DNA of 37,226 bases from Paraglomus occultum (GCA_910592205.1 CAJVPJ010000180.1:1-37226), one strand, 5' to 3'. Counted from the stretch's first letter, positions 13,051 to 25,543 are shown. The notes: generated by a model not told the origin, from the sequence alone. Numbers and translations: made by a program.

Positions 13051-14540
13051 ATTTTGCCAGTTGAAAGCCATTGTACGAATTGCGACCTGTAACGTACAAT
13101 TTACAACGGACGATTAAAAGCTTTATTCACTGTCGGTTATTCACATTGTGGTATGTTGCATTAATACTAATCTTTTTGATGGGAAAAATTATGACTAATT
13201 AGTCACAGTTGATATCGCCAAAAATAAGAGATACTCTTGTCTTTCTGTTTAGTGTAAGAAATATACAACACGTCAAATGTATCTGTAATATTTTTGCATA
13301 AAAAATATGTGAAGCAACATCTTATTCGGTGTGTGTCTTTTTCAGCTTGACCAAGAAAAAAGGCTTGTGCAGTATTCGTTACGATGTTACTCGGCGTGAA
13401 TTACCTTGTGTCAATAAAGAAAGTATAAAGTTTATATCAATGCACTATCATAATGAAATATTATAAAGCAAATATTATGCTTAATCATTGAACACAATGA
13501 CAACAAAGTTTGTAACGGGGGTTGAAATACAATGATCAAGTACCAATTGAACGTTTTTACTGTAGTACAATTCAAAATACAGTGGATTTATTAAGAAGGC
13601 AGATTCACACGTAGCATGTTGTGAACGTTAACACATACATTTTTTCTTTACCCACTTTAGTGTTTTTTGCTATTATGACTGTTGGCATAGTTATAATACA
13701 CTTTGAAGGCACAGTTTTCTTCGCCACATTAGGTTTAAATTTTTGTGGATTATATTAATATGGCGTTGTTCTTTACTTTTTATATGGATGGCAGCATCGA
13801 GCATCGTCGCTCGCGTACATGATGACATGATCGCTTTAGGCGTTGTAGAATCTGTTATTTGTGCGCTATTACTATCGCCATATCGTTATTGCCATTGCTG
13901 TCGCTGTTACTATGCACACAACAAAACCGCCGTAATTACAGAAATGGCAAAAAGCTAAATCCAATCAATACTTGAATAAGCCTTTGTATCAAGATATATT
14001 AGTAATAGTCTGTCAACAGATCATCATCGGTTAATGTTAATGTGGGAACAGCTATTATGTCTTTTCTGGAGATCAGGAAAAGTTATTCATTATAAATTTA
14101 TTAATACTTAGAGATCTGTTTTAATTCGGAATATAATAAGTAGAATTATCACCACCATTCTAGAGTCAGTTACAGCACAAATGCTTCTCTTGTAGTTGTT
14201 GTGAGTATTCTGTAAAGCTTGTCACAGATATCACGTGTAAAATTTATAAATTTGTAAATTCATTATTGCGATTAATATTAATTGTGTTGATTGATACTAA
14301 TAATAGTAATAATAACCTCATTCGCTTAACATCCAGAACGCTATAAAACATATGACTAATAAAAACAAGCGGATATTTATGGGAATTCAGCCAGAGAATG
14401 TTGGACATTTTTGCTACATATTAAATATTTTTATCGAAACATTTTGCAATATTTCCTCTGCCACAATAAAGTTTTCCTTTTCTGCTGAACACAAAATGTC
14501 ACAAACTGACGCAAAAAGTATCAAAATTCTTATTTAGTGA
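13051..14540. other. Gene-free AT-rich stretch upstream of CNOT2
   Basis: I see no supported gene, RNA gene or repeat. Short open frames here lack ATG starts or family features. The right end should contain the CNOT2 promoter. Confidence 0.45.
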
Positions 14541-14541
14541 A

Positions 14542-14549
14542 TGACGTCA
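14542..14549 (+). promoter_or_regulatory. CRE-type palindrome TGACGTCA
   Basis: A perfect 8-bp ATF/CREB-class bZIP site lies about 70 bp upstream of the CNOT2 start codon. Exact match and position support a regulatory role, but one 8-mer can occur by chance and the transcription start is unknown. Confidence 0.4.
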
Positions 14550-14617
14550 CTCGATCTCCACACAAACCCAAAGTTTTCAGTCTCTTTTTCTATCATTTTC
14601 TTCCAACTTACAAACAT

Positions 14618-17600
14618 ATGCCAGTAAACAATAGCAACGTAGTCAAACCAATGAGTAACACAGGTCGCTTTGGTCCTCAACCCGGAGGAGGGATACTAAC
14701 ACGAACCACTTTGCCCGGTGAGTAAATCGCTCGTCCCAAAATACTCTCTGCTTTACTTTTGGACTGTTTATAGTAGAAAAACACACTGCCCAATCAATCT
14801 ACTCAGTCCACCTTGACCTACTCGGCTCCTCTTTGTCCCTATACATTACATCGCTCTCAATAATTATCATATGCAAAAATAAAAAGTATTATCACTTACT
14901 CGACTTTAAACTTGCTAATAGGCGTAAATCCAGGACAACAAGTAACAAGACCGCTCACTACACCATACCCACCATCAGTAGTACTTCAACGACCAGTAGG
15001 AGGTGCAACAGCGCTGAACAGGACTAATGGACGCTTAGGTATGTCGACTCCATTATATTTAACTGTCCCCTCGCTTATACCCTTCTCCACATACACGTGT
15101 ATCCATCTAAGCTACTTTATCATTACCTATGTCTTCATCCTTCAAATCCTATTCTGATCCTTCCCAAATCATGCCAATTCATTCCCAAAAACTTAATTAT
15201 CCCTCCCTCTCCACCAACAATCCATTCCATGTAGGATCGAATGCTCCATCATGGAACTACACTTCACCAGCAACCACACTAAATCAATCTCTCTCACTCC
15301 GCCAGCACCAACAACCCTTCTCGCAATATCCAAACAGTCTATCGACCGATGACTTTCCCGCATTAGTTAGCTCAAACACTTCATCTACAACCCCTGCTAC
15401 GCCGACGAGTACGACTGCCCCAACAATAACCGGAACATCTTCCACAAACGCCACTTCAGCACCGAATGCCATTTCTTCTTCCAGCGTGCTCAATTCGACG
15501 CCCTTCCCGTCAGCAGCGCTTCCATCAAGTACAAATATTGCACCTTCGTCCACTCTCGGTTCTACATACGCAACAACTGCAAGTACGGCACCCTCATCGA
15601 ATGGTTCGAATGCCGGAATAGATGGAAGACTTAATTCTGGTCATCCTCGACAAAGCCAAGAGTTTAGCATCGATGAGTTTCCCGCTTTGCCAAATGCCGC
15701 GTCAAACAATAGGTTACAAAGCGGAGGTCATACGCAAAACGTTGATGGGTTAACCCATCATCCTAATGGACTTGCCTTGGGTGGCGTGACAGCAGTCGGT
15801 GGTGTTTCTGGGCAGGATTGGCGGTTGGGTCTTGGTAGGTTTTCTTTGAAATGGATATGGTTATAGAGAGTAGGGGGTGGTAATGGTGTAGAGAGCAATG
15901 TAAAATAATCCGAGAAATGAGAAACCATTGAACTGGATGAGAATGGAAGGAATTGAAAGGATGTTAAATGGAGGGAATGAATGTGTTACGACGCGTAGAG
16001 TTATAATAGCTGGTTGCTGTTCCAATAGCAAGGAAGGCGTGTATATATAATTTGCCATCACTAGCTTTTAACATGGAGTCTGCGCAAACAAGGAAGACAT
16101 TTCAAGAAAAAAAGGGGTGTTTATTGTAATGTCTGCAGATAACTCACGCGTGGGAATTGCAATGGTTGTTCAAGCAAGGCTAGCTGATTCTTGACTATTC
16201 GATTCAATTAACTTTATGGCATATTCTCTCTACGTCTTCTCCGGTAGTTTCTATACCACTCCTTTCTTCCTTCCAATACCATTCAAGAATAACTTGCTTG
16301 TTGTATCCCAATTGAGGCTAGGTTATCTTGATAAAGTATTTATAAAAATGTTATTGTTATATTAGGCAGTGTAAGATCGACAACGCAGCCGTCTATGAAT
16401 TCGGTTTCCGAGCAGGACAAAAAGGTGAGATTTGAAAAAGTAACAAATTAGTGTTACGTTTTTCCGCAAGTAACAAATTAGTGTTACATTTTCCGCAAGT
16501 TTACATGTAATTGATCGTTTTATTATTACAGGCCTATTTGTCAAAACCGCTTGTGTCGTCAGGTGTTACGATGCAAAATGCGACTTCTGTAGTATCGAAT
16601 ATGCAGCCGTACATTTTAGGTATGACGAAATAGCAAAATTCATTTAACATTAGGTTGGAATATCACGTTATATATCTTTCGTCTCCGTTTGCTTCCTCAG
16701 GATCAACACCGTCACAACAACAGCAACCGTCACAAATTTCCTCGTCCAACAATCCGTCATCATCTTCGCCATCTCAAAACCCGCTATCTTCGTCCCAAGC
16801 ACCGTCACAAGTTCCGTCTCCGTCGCCTACTTCGCAACAGGGCCAAATGATACAGACAGCACAGACAACACAACAATCGTCTTCATTACCGCAATCCCAG
16901 TCCGTATTAAATGACAAGTATGGGCTGCTGGGTTTATTAGATGTAATAAGAATGAGTAATGAGGATCTTACAATGTTAGCTCTAGGAAACGATTTGGCAA
17001 CATTAGGATTGAACCTTGATTCGTCAGAGTAAGTAAATTGGATGAAGGATGTGATGTGTTAGCAGTGTGGTACCGTATGGTACGAGTAGTGCCTCTGATT
17101 ATTGACATGCTCTTTCATTCAAGTGCCCTTTATGCAACATTCACATCGCCATGGTCCGACGCATCGCTTACGCCGGGGCTAATTGAACCCGAATATCACC
17201 TACCACCTTGCTATAATGTTCAACCACCACCGCCAGCACATGAGAAGATTGCATCTTTTTCGGATGAAACATTATTTTATATCTTTTATTCCATGCCAAG
17301 AGATATATTACAGGAGTATGCGGCACAGGAATTGTAAGTTAGGACACTGGACTCTGGTAGAGGAATATGATCTATTTGTTTTGCTAGAAAAAAAAAAGAG
17401 TATAAGAGAGAAAAAAACCATATATATTGCCAATTGTCAAACTAATTGTGACTACTGTTGCCCTCTCATAAGATACAACCGAAATTGGCGGTATCATCGT
17501 GAACATCGCCTATGGCTGACAAAAGAACTGGGCACTGAACCAATAACAAAAACAGCAACATACGAAAGTGGCACGTATATCTTTTTCGACCCAACAACTT

Positions 17601-17998
17601 GGGAGAAAGTGAAGAAAGAGACAATTCTTATGTATGAATTACTCGAAGGACCACCTCTTCTTCCATCCATCCCATCTGCATTGTCAGCATCGTCCATGAC
17701 TCAGTCTTCACTCCAGTCACTCACTCAATCATTGTCACAGTTACCGTCGATACCGTCTACACTAAGTAGTCAACAAGGAGGGGGGATACAACAAGGGCTG
17801 AGTGGAATGAACATGGCAAATTTGATGGGACTAGGGGGAATTCCAAATACGATCGGAGGGAGCGGATTAGGATTAGGTGGACCTCAGTTGCAGTTACATC
17901 ATCAGTATGCGAGTGGTGGACAACACCTAGGAGGGCCATTACCTGGCCTTGCATCTGGTGGGCATTATGCGGTGCAAGGAGGAATGAAAGAATTTTGA
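14618..17998 (+). CDS. CCR4-NOT complex subunit 2 (Not2/CNOT2)
   Basis: Eight exons, 14618-14717, 14922-15038, 15112-15834, 16366-16424, 16532-16619, 16701-17028, 17124-17333 and 17473-17998, total 2151 nt and give 716 aa, all with GT-AG introns. Not2 is a scaffold of the cytoplasmic and nuclear CCR4-NOT mRNA deadenylase. The N-terminal half is Ser/Thr/Asn/Gln-rich with two CNOT2-type motifs, DDFPALV and QEFSIDEFPALP. KYGLLGLLDVIRM at about 435-447 and LALGNDLATLGLNLDSS lead into the NOT2/3/5 domain at about 473-603 (TFTSPW, NRNWRYHREHRLWLT, YESGTYIFFD). About 110 Ser-, Gln- and Gly-rich residues follow the domain, where most Not2 proteins end soon after. Intron 3 is long (531 nt). The start chosen is the ATG before PVNNSNVV; an in-frame ATG twelve residues on is possible. 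Confidence 0.93.
16438..16496. repeat. Two tandem ~30-bp repeats with hairpin potential in a CNOT2 intron
   Basis: Two consecutive copies, 30 and 29 nt, differ by one substitution and one T, inside the 107-nt intron 16425-16531. Each contains GTAACA and TGTTAC as inverted arms around 6 nt, so each copy could fold into a small hairpin in RNA. Confidence 0.8.
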
Positions 17999-20053
17999 GA
18001 GAGAGAGCGATAGAGAGGAAGATCAGATTGTTACATTTGTGACGTGAGAGTGACAGAGGAAGGGAAGGAGTAGTTGACATTGAGAAAGGGGATGTAGTTG
18101 ATGGTTCGTGTTGATGTAGCATGTGATTATCATTATCATCCATCATTTTATCCGTCATAATAGCTGTTGACGTAGTAATTATTGTCTTTTTTGATCTGAT
18201 GGTGATGTACTATATCTTGTATTGCAAAAGTATATATAGTATGTAAACACCCCCCTTCAATATCGTTGCATTGCGTATATAGTTTTCTCTTTTTTTATTG
18301 ACTTTTTTTTTCTTCCCCTTTCCTTTTATATTTTGTTTTTGGATGGACTTTTTATCCAAATGCATATTAAATAATCGAGTGGTTCGTTGGAAGTAGAAGG
18401 ATGAATAGAGGAACGAGTGTATTTCGAAAGGGGATCGAGTGAAGCTGAAGAAAATGATTGTGAGTATACATGTGGGGTTGAAGCAGTGCAGTGAAATATG
18501 TATGTGTGCGTCGAGTGTTTCAATGCGTTTACAGAAATGGATGTGATGTGCGCGGGTGTGGGAGAATGGACGAAGGAAAAGAAAAAAAAAAAAGTGAGGT
18601 GTGTGGCTGGTATGCATTACTGATGCATTTTGTTTGAATGACTATTGTTAACGTATTGTATGATTAAAGTTGAGCATTGTCATGTCGTCTTTTGTAGCAG
18701 TTGCATCATCACTAGATAATATTGATAGGGCTAGTATTGTGATATGATGACAGTTGACTGCGGACAGTAATTATAATCATAATTTGTTTGTGGTAATAGC
18801 TACGGTTATTTAATTAAAAAGTATAACGTTTCCGTCTTATTGTACTGTTATCTCATCTGTTGTATATATTTGTATTTCTCTCTCGCACGCACAACAAGTG
18901 TACAGACGTTTGTAACGGGTATTTTTTTTTTTTACTCGATTATAATTTGTGTTCACGTTCAATGATGGTATTGGTTGTTGGATTGGTGATCAATTGGGAC
19001 GAGTGTGTCGATTGTTTATGCCAAGTATGGATGACAGTTGAAAGAGTTGGTATTGTCCCTTATGCTTGCGAGTATTTAAGCAGTACATGAAAAGCTAGAT
19101 GTGGGAGGTTTTGCTGTTACAGACTATTCCACATCAGGTTAGCATGATCGTACACACTAAAACCATTACCCAATACACAGTCCTCCCGCAAATTAAAAAT
19201 TTTAGAATAAGTTCAGACAGGAAGGGAATGTGTGCTATATAGACTGACGAACGTGTAGAACGTATAGAACATAACATGTATAATTCATTTCATTCTTCTC
19301 AGGATAATCGTAAACATACTTGGTTAGTCATCTATTTTATTAAACCATTATTAATACTAGTTTTTTTAATCTAAAAATAAAATACCGGATATTAAACGTG
19401 ATTTGCTAATTACTGATATTAATATTTGTGTTGGTGTCGTTAAAACTGATTACAAAGTAATGCTTACCTTATTTGTCACAATTATATGCAATTGTAACAA
19501 TGCTTCGAGGCACCAAGCGCGATGAGTGCAGGATCATTTCTCAATTCTACTCTCTTTTTTTTTCTTCCATTCTTTATCCTTTTTTCTCTTTTGTTTTCTC
19601 TGCCCTATTGCAATAACGTGATTATATACTTTTTATACATGGCATAAATTGTATATAACCGCCCCTCCACTCATTTCTATCCTTTCTTTGCTCAAAAAAC
19701 GTTGACTTTACACATCGCTCGATGCGAGTATATATGCACACGTAAAAAATCCTACATACTGTACATATATATATTTATATAATATATACATATTTACTTA
19801 GATATATTAGTAAAGTAGACAGAGACACAAAAGAGAAAAACCCACTGCGTATAACAGGCTTACACTCGTTACTGAACACAACAATCATCGCTTACTCTTT
19901 TCTTTACACATTTATTACTCTTCCCCTACATCAACTTTGAAAAAGGGAGAGGAAAAGAGAGCATTACTCTCACTGTATAATAATAGCCCCATATCATTTA
20001 AACTTTATATTATTTATAATATTTATAATATCCCAACACACTTATACCACGGA
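17999..20053. other. Intergenic between CNOT2 and hydrolase genes
   Basis: It holds the CNOT2 3' flank (purine-rich just after the stop) and the hydrolase promoter. A pyrimidine-rich tract lies at about 19543-19605 and a TATA-rich stretch at about 19760-19810, both common in fungal promoters. Open frames on both strands here are low-complexity and unsupported. Confidence 0.5.
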
Positions 20054-22536
20054 ATGAATGTACATCCTGAATCGACAACACCAACTCCAATCTCTACCGC
20101 ACGACGTTCCTTCTCAAACGTTCTTGACAAGGCTTTCATAAAAAGATCGTCTACAAAAAGGAACAAACCAGAACAGAAAGTGGCTGAAAGAATATCAGCT
20201 AAAGAAATAATAGACAATCCAACAACGAGAAATACAACAGAAAAGACGACAAAGTTACAGTCGAAACCATCAATAAAATCCAAACTAGGGAGAAAACCAC
20301 GTTCAAAATCCCAACCGGTGGCGCAAAAACCTGTTCTTTCACTAAGAACTTCACTTTCATCAATAAAACTCTCGTCGTCGTCAGCAAATTCAATAATACC
20401 CTCCAAATCTTCATCATCCCCTCCTCAATCACCCCCACCATCTTCGCCATCCTCTCCCACTGCATCGACCACAACATCACCCACGACTTCATTTTTTCCA
20501 TTTTTTTCATCGCGTCCTTCTTCTCCTTCATCTAAACGTCCGACGTCTATCGCTTCCGAGACAACAGAAGATTTACAGCGACCACAATCAACCCCTCCAA
20601 TATTAAACCGATCTCCATCAACACCGGCTTTACGCTCTCCCGTAAGAGTGACGTTCGGATTCGGTCGAAGGGAACTGCCAACTATACACGACACCATGAA
20701 TAGCTCGTCAGATCATTCTCCACCCATGTTACCAGTCATTGCGTTTTCCTCTCTCGGGTCCGAATGGAACGCTGATGATATGATGGACAAGAAAAGTAGC
20801 GAGACGAAACAAGGTGTCGAAGAGGAACCAATAGGAGAAGAGAAAGCATTGCGAGAACAAAAAGAAGAGTTGCAGAGTAACCCAGAAGGGGAATCACTAA
20901 TAGTGAGCGTGGAAGCTGTAACGGTCGGAGACGAAAGCAAAAACGAGGATCATATAATATCACCGTCTTCATCCACGACTGTAAGCAAACATCTCTCATC
21001 CACATCCACTTCTTCGTCCGTGTATTCGCTTTCATCGGCAACAGTATCCATGGCTTCGCCAACAATTTCCCCTTCCCTCCTTTCTCCTCCACTTGTATCA
21101 TCGTCTTCTTCTTCCTCATCTTCTTCTTCCTACTCCTCGACCCAGTCATCACCATCAACCCCAGAACCTCACGAGCAACTTGACATAACTGCCTTTTTAG
21201 CCGCACCTCGTTTGACTCAGCGCGTGCGACTAAAATCTGGACGTGTCGTTTCGTTTTCGGAAGTAGGCGACCGTGACGGTTTCCCGGTTTTCGTATTCCT
21301 TGGAATGGGATGCGTTAGATATTTTATCGCCTTCTTCGACGACTTGGCGAGTAGTTATGGATTGAGGTTGATATGTCCGGATCGTCCTGGAGTTGGATTA
21401 TCGGATGATGTCAGTGCTGAAGATCAACAGATCTTAAAGTGGCCTGGTAAGTAACCATTAAGCGAGGATGTGGGGGATAAGAAAAACGCGCTGACAACTA
21501 GACTTGCTAACCAACCATGCTCTTATTAGATGTAATCGACGAACTCTGTGACATAATAGGCATTAAGAAATTCTTTATAATGGCCCACTCGGCTGGGGCA
21601 CCATACGCTCTTGCCTGTGCGTTGAAGTTACCGCACCGTCTGCAAGGGACAATCTATCTTGTTTGTCCATGGGTTTCCACTACTGTCGCAAATAACTTTA
21701 AATGGTTAAGATTCGTACCCACGTCTATAATGAAGCTCACGAATACGGCCGGAATCTCATTACAGCAACTACTATATGGGCGAAGTCCGTATGCCATGAA
21801 GCCATCGCATAGAAATTCAGGCGCTCTCGCGACACCAATGACGAGTTTGGAGAAAAAGCAGCGTTTGGGTCTTGCTATACTCAAAGCCTCATTCGCAGAG
21901 AACTTGTCAGGCGCCAACAATGATCTAGTGATGTGTTTCGAAAGGAAATATCCGTTTGGTTTTTCATACACGGATGTAAACCATCCCGTGCATGTGTTTC
22001 ATGGAACAAAAGATGAGCGAATTCCAGTATCTGCCGTCAAATGGATGGAGGAGAATATGCCGGATTGTAGACTAACATTGATTGAGGGTGGAAAGCATTC
22101 ACTGCTGTTGAGAGCAGAAGTAGTGGATTCCATATTCAAAAGCATTGCTGTTCAGTTGCATGTTAAGGATGAATGTAGACTTTGCAAGATTTCGTCGAAA
22201 TGTTGGTTGATGGACGAGACGGAATTGGAGAGGACGGAACTGTTGGTGACGCGAGAACTTATCGGGGATCTTGGCGATAAGGATGTGGATGATTGTGAAG
22301 ATGATGTTGTGAATGTAAACAATGACGAGCAAAGTAACAGTGAGGCTATATTAGTCGCTCCAGATTATAGTCTCCCTTCCCGCTTTCGTCATAAAGATAA
22401 ACGTCAAGCAGTCTATATACCAGACACATCTCAGAAGTTGTCAGAATCAAAGCCTGAAACGGAAATCTTTCTCTCACCTGATAACGAAGTTCCAAAGGCA
22501 GCGGAAAAGTTGGTTTCTGTGTATAGTTATTTCTAA
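20054..22536 (+). CDS. Alpha/beta hydrolase with long Ser-rich N-terminal region
   Basis: Two exons, 20054-21446 and 21530-22536, total 2400 nt and give 799 aa. The 83-nt intron has a GTAAGT donor and a GCTAAC branch-like site. Residues 1-375 are low-complexity, Ser/Pro/Thr-rich and basic at the start, with a run of about a dozen Ser near 347-359. They are probably disordered. The catalytic fold spans about 380-660: turn FLGMG (415-419), DRPGVGLS from 443, nucleophile elbow AHSAG with Ser485, Asp626 in HGTKDERIP and His654 in GGKHSLLL, a complete Ser-Asp-His triad. The intron separates DRPG from the nucleophile. The last 140 residues are charged and polar with an acidic stretch. The substrate cannot be named; a lipase- or esterase-like role is inferred. 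An open frame extends upstream of the start, but the first ATG in it is at 20054. Confidence 0.88.
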
Positions 22537-23627
22537 ACGTTAAAAGTAATTAGTTGATTAATACAAGTTTGATCGCAGGTGGTCTATATAATGCGGAATT
22601 AGAAAGTATGGGACATTGGGATGGGGGAAATTGTTACTATGTCGCGTTGGTTTTGAGTTTTGTTTTGTGTATTTTTTTGTGTTTTCTTTTCTTTTCTTTT
22701 TTTTGCTTTTTTCATTGTAAAAGTATACCTGCTCTGGTGTAAATTATACTTATAATAACAAAATGCAGTAAGATCATATTATATATAATATTATTCACAC
22801 ATACAATTCATTTGTTTCTCGGGCATTTCTTTTATACACAATCTGTACGTTTTTTCCATGTAGACATCAAATCTTTTCCGTCAAATTCATTAAAAATTGT
22901 AATATTCACACAACGACAAGTCGATTGTAAAAGGGCAGATGATATCACGCTTGTAATAAGTATTTCGACTAATGATGTGCTTTAAGTAGTGTAGTCTAAT
23001 AAACTATCTACCGCGTCGCTTTTTGAGATCCACGAAACGGGTCTCCTGAGGCCAATCATGCGAATTTGACATATTATAATCTGGAAGCAATAGAGCACTC
23101 ATTTATTATCTTATACTGTTACATGGAATAATGACAATAATGTATACACTACTAATATATCATCGAGTTATCGGGAGTGCTTAGCAATGAGGAGTTCTGT
23201 CCAAGTAGATCGTTCGTAATTGTACTAAAACTCGATGAGCAGTTTCCGAGACTGTTGTTATGTATTATATTTTTAATTAGCCTTATACACGTAAGTATAT
23301 TGAGTTATTATTATAACCAGATAACATGTCTTCGACGCGTTTATTTTACCATCTGATGAAAAACAAAACGTAATAGTAAACACGCTTTTCTTTTCCATGC
23401 TGTTGTTTCTGGCGAGGAAATACATAAAAGCAAATAGAGTTCTTAATTTGAGAAAGCTAAACAAGAAGAGAATTGCTTTCTCCTTGCGTTCGATACAAAA
23501 AACTGCGTTCATAATCAATTTTTTGTTCTGACATTAAATACAATTTCTAAATGTAATTAATACTATAAAATACATTAAAAATCTAATCCATAAAAGTCTT
23601 TACTCATATTAGTTCTTAATTGCTTGC
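22537..23627. other. Intergenic between hydrolase and the array
   Basis: Convergent 3' flanks of the plus-strand hydrolase and minus-strand array copy A. No supported gene. The part from about 23330 resembles the 3' flank of array copy E (35840-36110), so the duplicated unit extends past the stop codon. Confidence 0.5.
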
Positions 23628-25543
23628 TTATTTATCACTAGTATAAAACTGCGGTGCCGTGTATAGCAACTGGTTCGCATATGTGTCGGGTTGGGGATAA
23701 TAAGAATCTGAATGTGAAGACCCCGAATAGACTTCAGTTATAGACGAAGGCGCAATAGGCGAACTTGTTGGATAGTATACGGTTTGGGTTGGTGCTTCCG
23801 ACATTCTTTGCGTGCTAATTCCGTTTATTACATTTCCGTTCACACCACCAGACGCTTCATTTAGTCCACCCTTTTTCAAGTCAAAACGTGACAGCCAAGC
23901 ACTAAGCCGACTTGGATATTCGCCCTTATCCAACCCATCTAAATATTTTGTATCGGCTATGTAGTCTTGGATAAACAGTTCCAATGCGTCTAATTTTTTT
24001 CGCAATTCTGTTGTCTCTGACTGGAATGATGACGATGACTCTGATGATGCTTTGGAAGATTGAAACGGAATGACTGGGAATGATTTACGTAGCTTTGAAC
24101 GTGTTGGTCGAATAAAACAGCAGCAATAATATTGAATGCAACCCCATGGACGTATTGTGTCTCTTCCTGATGAGGGAAAAATGGTATTGAGAGCGTGCGG
24201 ATGAAGAAACAAAAAAAAGATATATACATATTGAATGTTTACCTAACAGGAAAGCATACAGTCTCGCAGCTATGCTCCATATACCACCAAGCAAACCAAT
24301 TGCACCGAGAACCTGCGTGAACGATAATTTATAGTATTAGTTTAAATCATGATATCATTAATTTAAACATCATGCCGTTTCATTGTCAATCTTACCGTGT
24401 TTGATCTTAAATTAATTATCAGCATCGAATATAGTATGATTAATTGTCTAATAATCACCAGAATAAACGATCGATCAAATCAATCTACCTCTTTCCTTAC
24501 CTTTGCTCAATCTCAATTTTAACAACAAATTGCTGAGGCTGAAATGCCATTCGTCCATATCCAGTAAAAGAACTAGGCAATGGTCCACCCTCTATATAGA
24601 AGATGAGTATGATTGGTTGATCTAGCCATGTATACGCTTCATAAATGTCCACAAAAGTATGTCACTTACCTAATTCAGCAGTGAGGTAAGGTACACGTAT
24701 TGTGCCAGATGGGAAGCCAAAAGCAGACAACGAATTTTCTTTCAACATGTATCTCTCACTTTGACTGTATCTCGCTACGTACATTTGCCCTTCATATAGG
24801 GGGTGCGCTGACATCATTGCCAGAGAGTTGACGAATTTCGAATCGGCCAATTCGAGTGATTGATCATATGAATCTTCCGTATAATCTAGTAGAAAAAAAG
24901 ATCTCTAGTCACCCAAATGCACCGCTGAAATACAACCCATTAATTTCGACAAATACGGCCTTGCAATACTGATGTCCTCCCCAATCAATGCTCATAATAA
25001 TTACATATGCTTGCTTCAATCCACATATATCCAGTGTAGTCGTATGTTTGACCAAGTAAAGCATAATTTAGCACGAGTGCACTTAGCCTATTTTCTTGGT
25101 TGTCCTCGAACACTATATTAGTTGGAGGAGCAAACCATCCTGTGTATGTACCAGTACTTGAGTCAAATTCAGGCGGCATAATGTAATTTATACAATTTTG
25201 TGTGTCTTGTGAATTATTGACTGCAACAAATTTAAATTAGTCGGTCATTAAAACATCCTTAGAGACAAAACAAACACAGAGTATTCTTAGTCAACTTACC
25301 ATAAAAAAAACAGGTAATTTCGAAGTTGGACGGATACGTAAACATTATTGTTGGAAGTCTAAGACTACTGTCCGTTCTCGACTCTGTCTTCAGCGTCGGG
25401 GTGTCATTGGATATATTAACTAGAAGGTAAATCGTATATCCGATCAATAGGGCAATGATTATGCTCAAAATAATAGTACGACACACAACAATTGCTTTCG
25501 GTTCAGTCTTTCGACGTTTACGGAATATGTCCTCCAATCGCAT
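23628..25543 (-). CDS. Array copy A: two-transmembrane RPWG/Cys-rich-tail protein
   Basis: Seven exons on the minus strand: 25543-25300, 25220-25005, 24885-24670, 24591-24501, microexon 24405-24396, 24312-24243 and 24166-23628. They total 1386 nt and give 461 aa; the frame closes only with the microexon. Layout: basic N-terminus (KRRKTEPK), membrane segment about 17-42, ectodomain about 43-259, second membrane segment 260-282, then RPWGCIQYYCCCF at 288-300 and a polar tail with a predicted helix (TTELRKKLDALELFIQDYI). Two ectodomain Cys, 78 and 91, match Cys in copies B and C and could pair. NIS and NNS sequons are present. The Cys cluster beside the membrane could be palmitoylated. I do not recognise a named family; similar proteins in arbuscular mycorrhizal fungi are only a vague recollection. 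Function unknown. Confidence 0.85.
24396..24405 (-). other. 10-nt microexon of copy A
   Basis: ATCAAACACG lies between an AAG acceptor and a GTAAGA donor. It takes the frame from phase 2 to phase 0, adding SNT between EQR and VLGAIG. Without it, the next exon meets a stop codon. The same ten bases with the same flanking splice sites occur in copy C, and with one change in copy E. Confidence 0.85.

Noticed and set aside
18210-18617. Minus-strand frame of about 135 codons downstream of CNOT2
   Set aside because: It is built from homopolymer and low-complexity DNA (F- and K-rich translation) in the CNOT2 3' flank, with no domain.
19743-19810. AT-rich tract as a possible replication origin
   Set aside because: Only AT content and TATATA words are visible. 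This is equally expected of a promoter, so no origin is claimed.
20736-21206. Minus-strand frames opposite the hydrolase N-terminal region
   Set aside because: They are antisense shadows of the Ser-rich coding sequence.
23990-24229. Second minus-strand frame over the last exon of copy A (and the same in B and C)
   Set aside because: It is an alternative frame of the RPWG exon. It recurs in the paralogues only because the DNA is homologous, and it is not in phase with the other exons.
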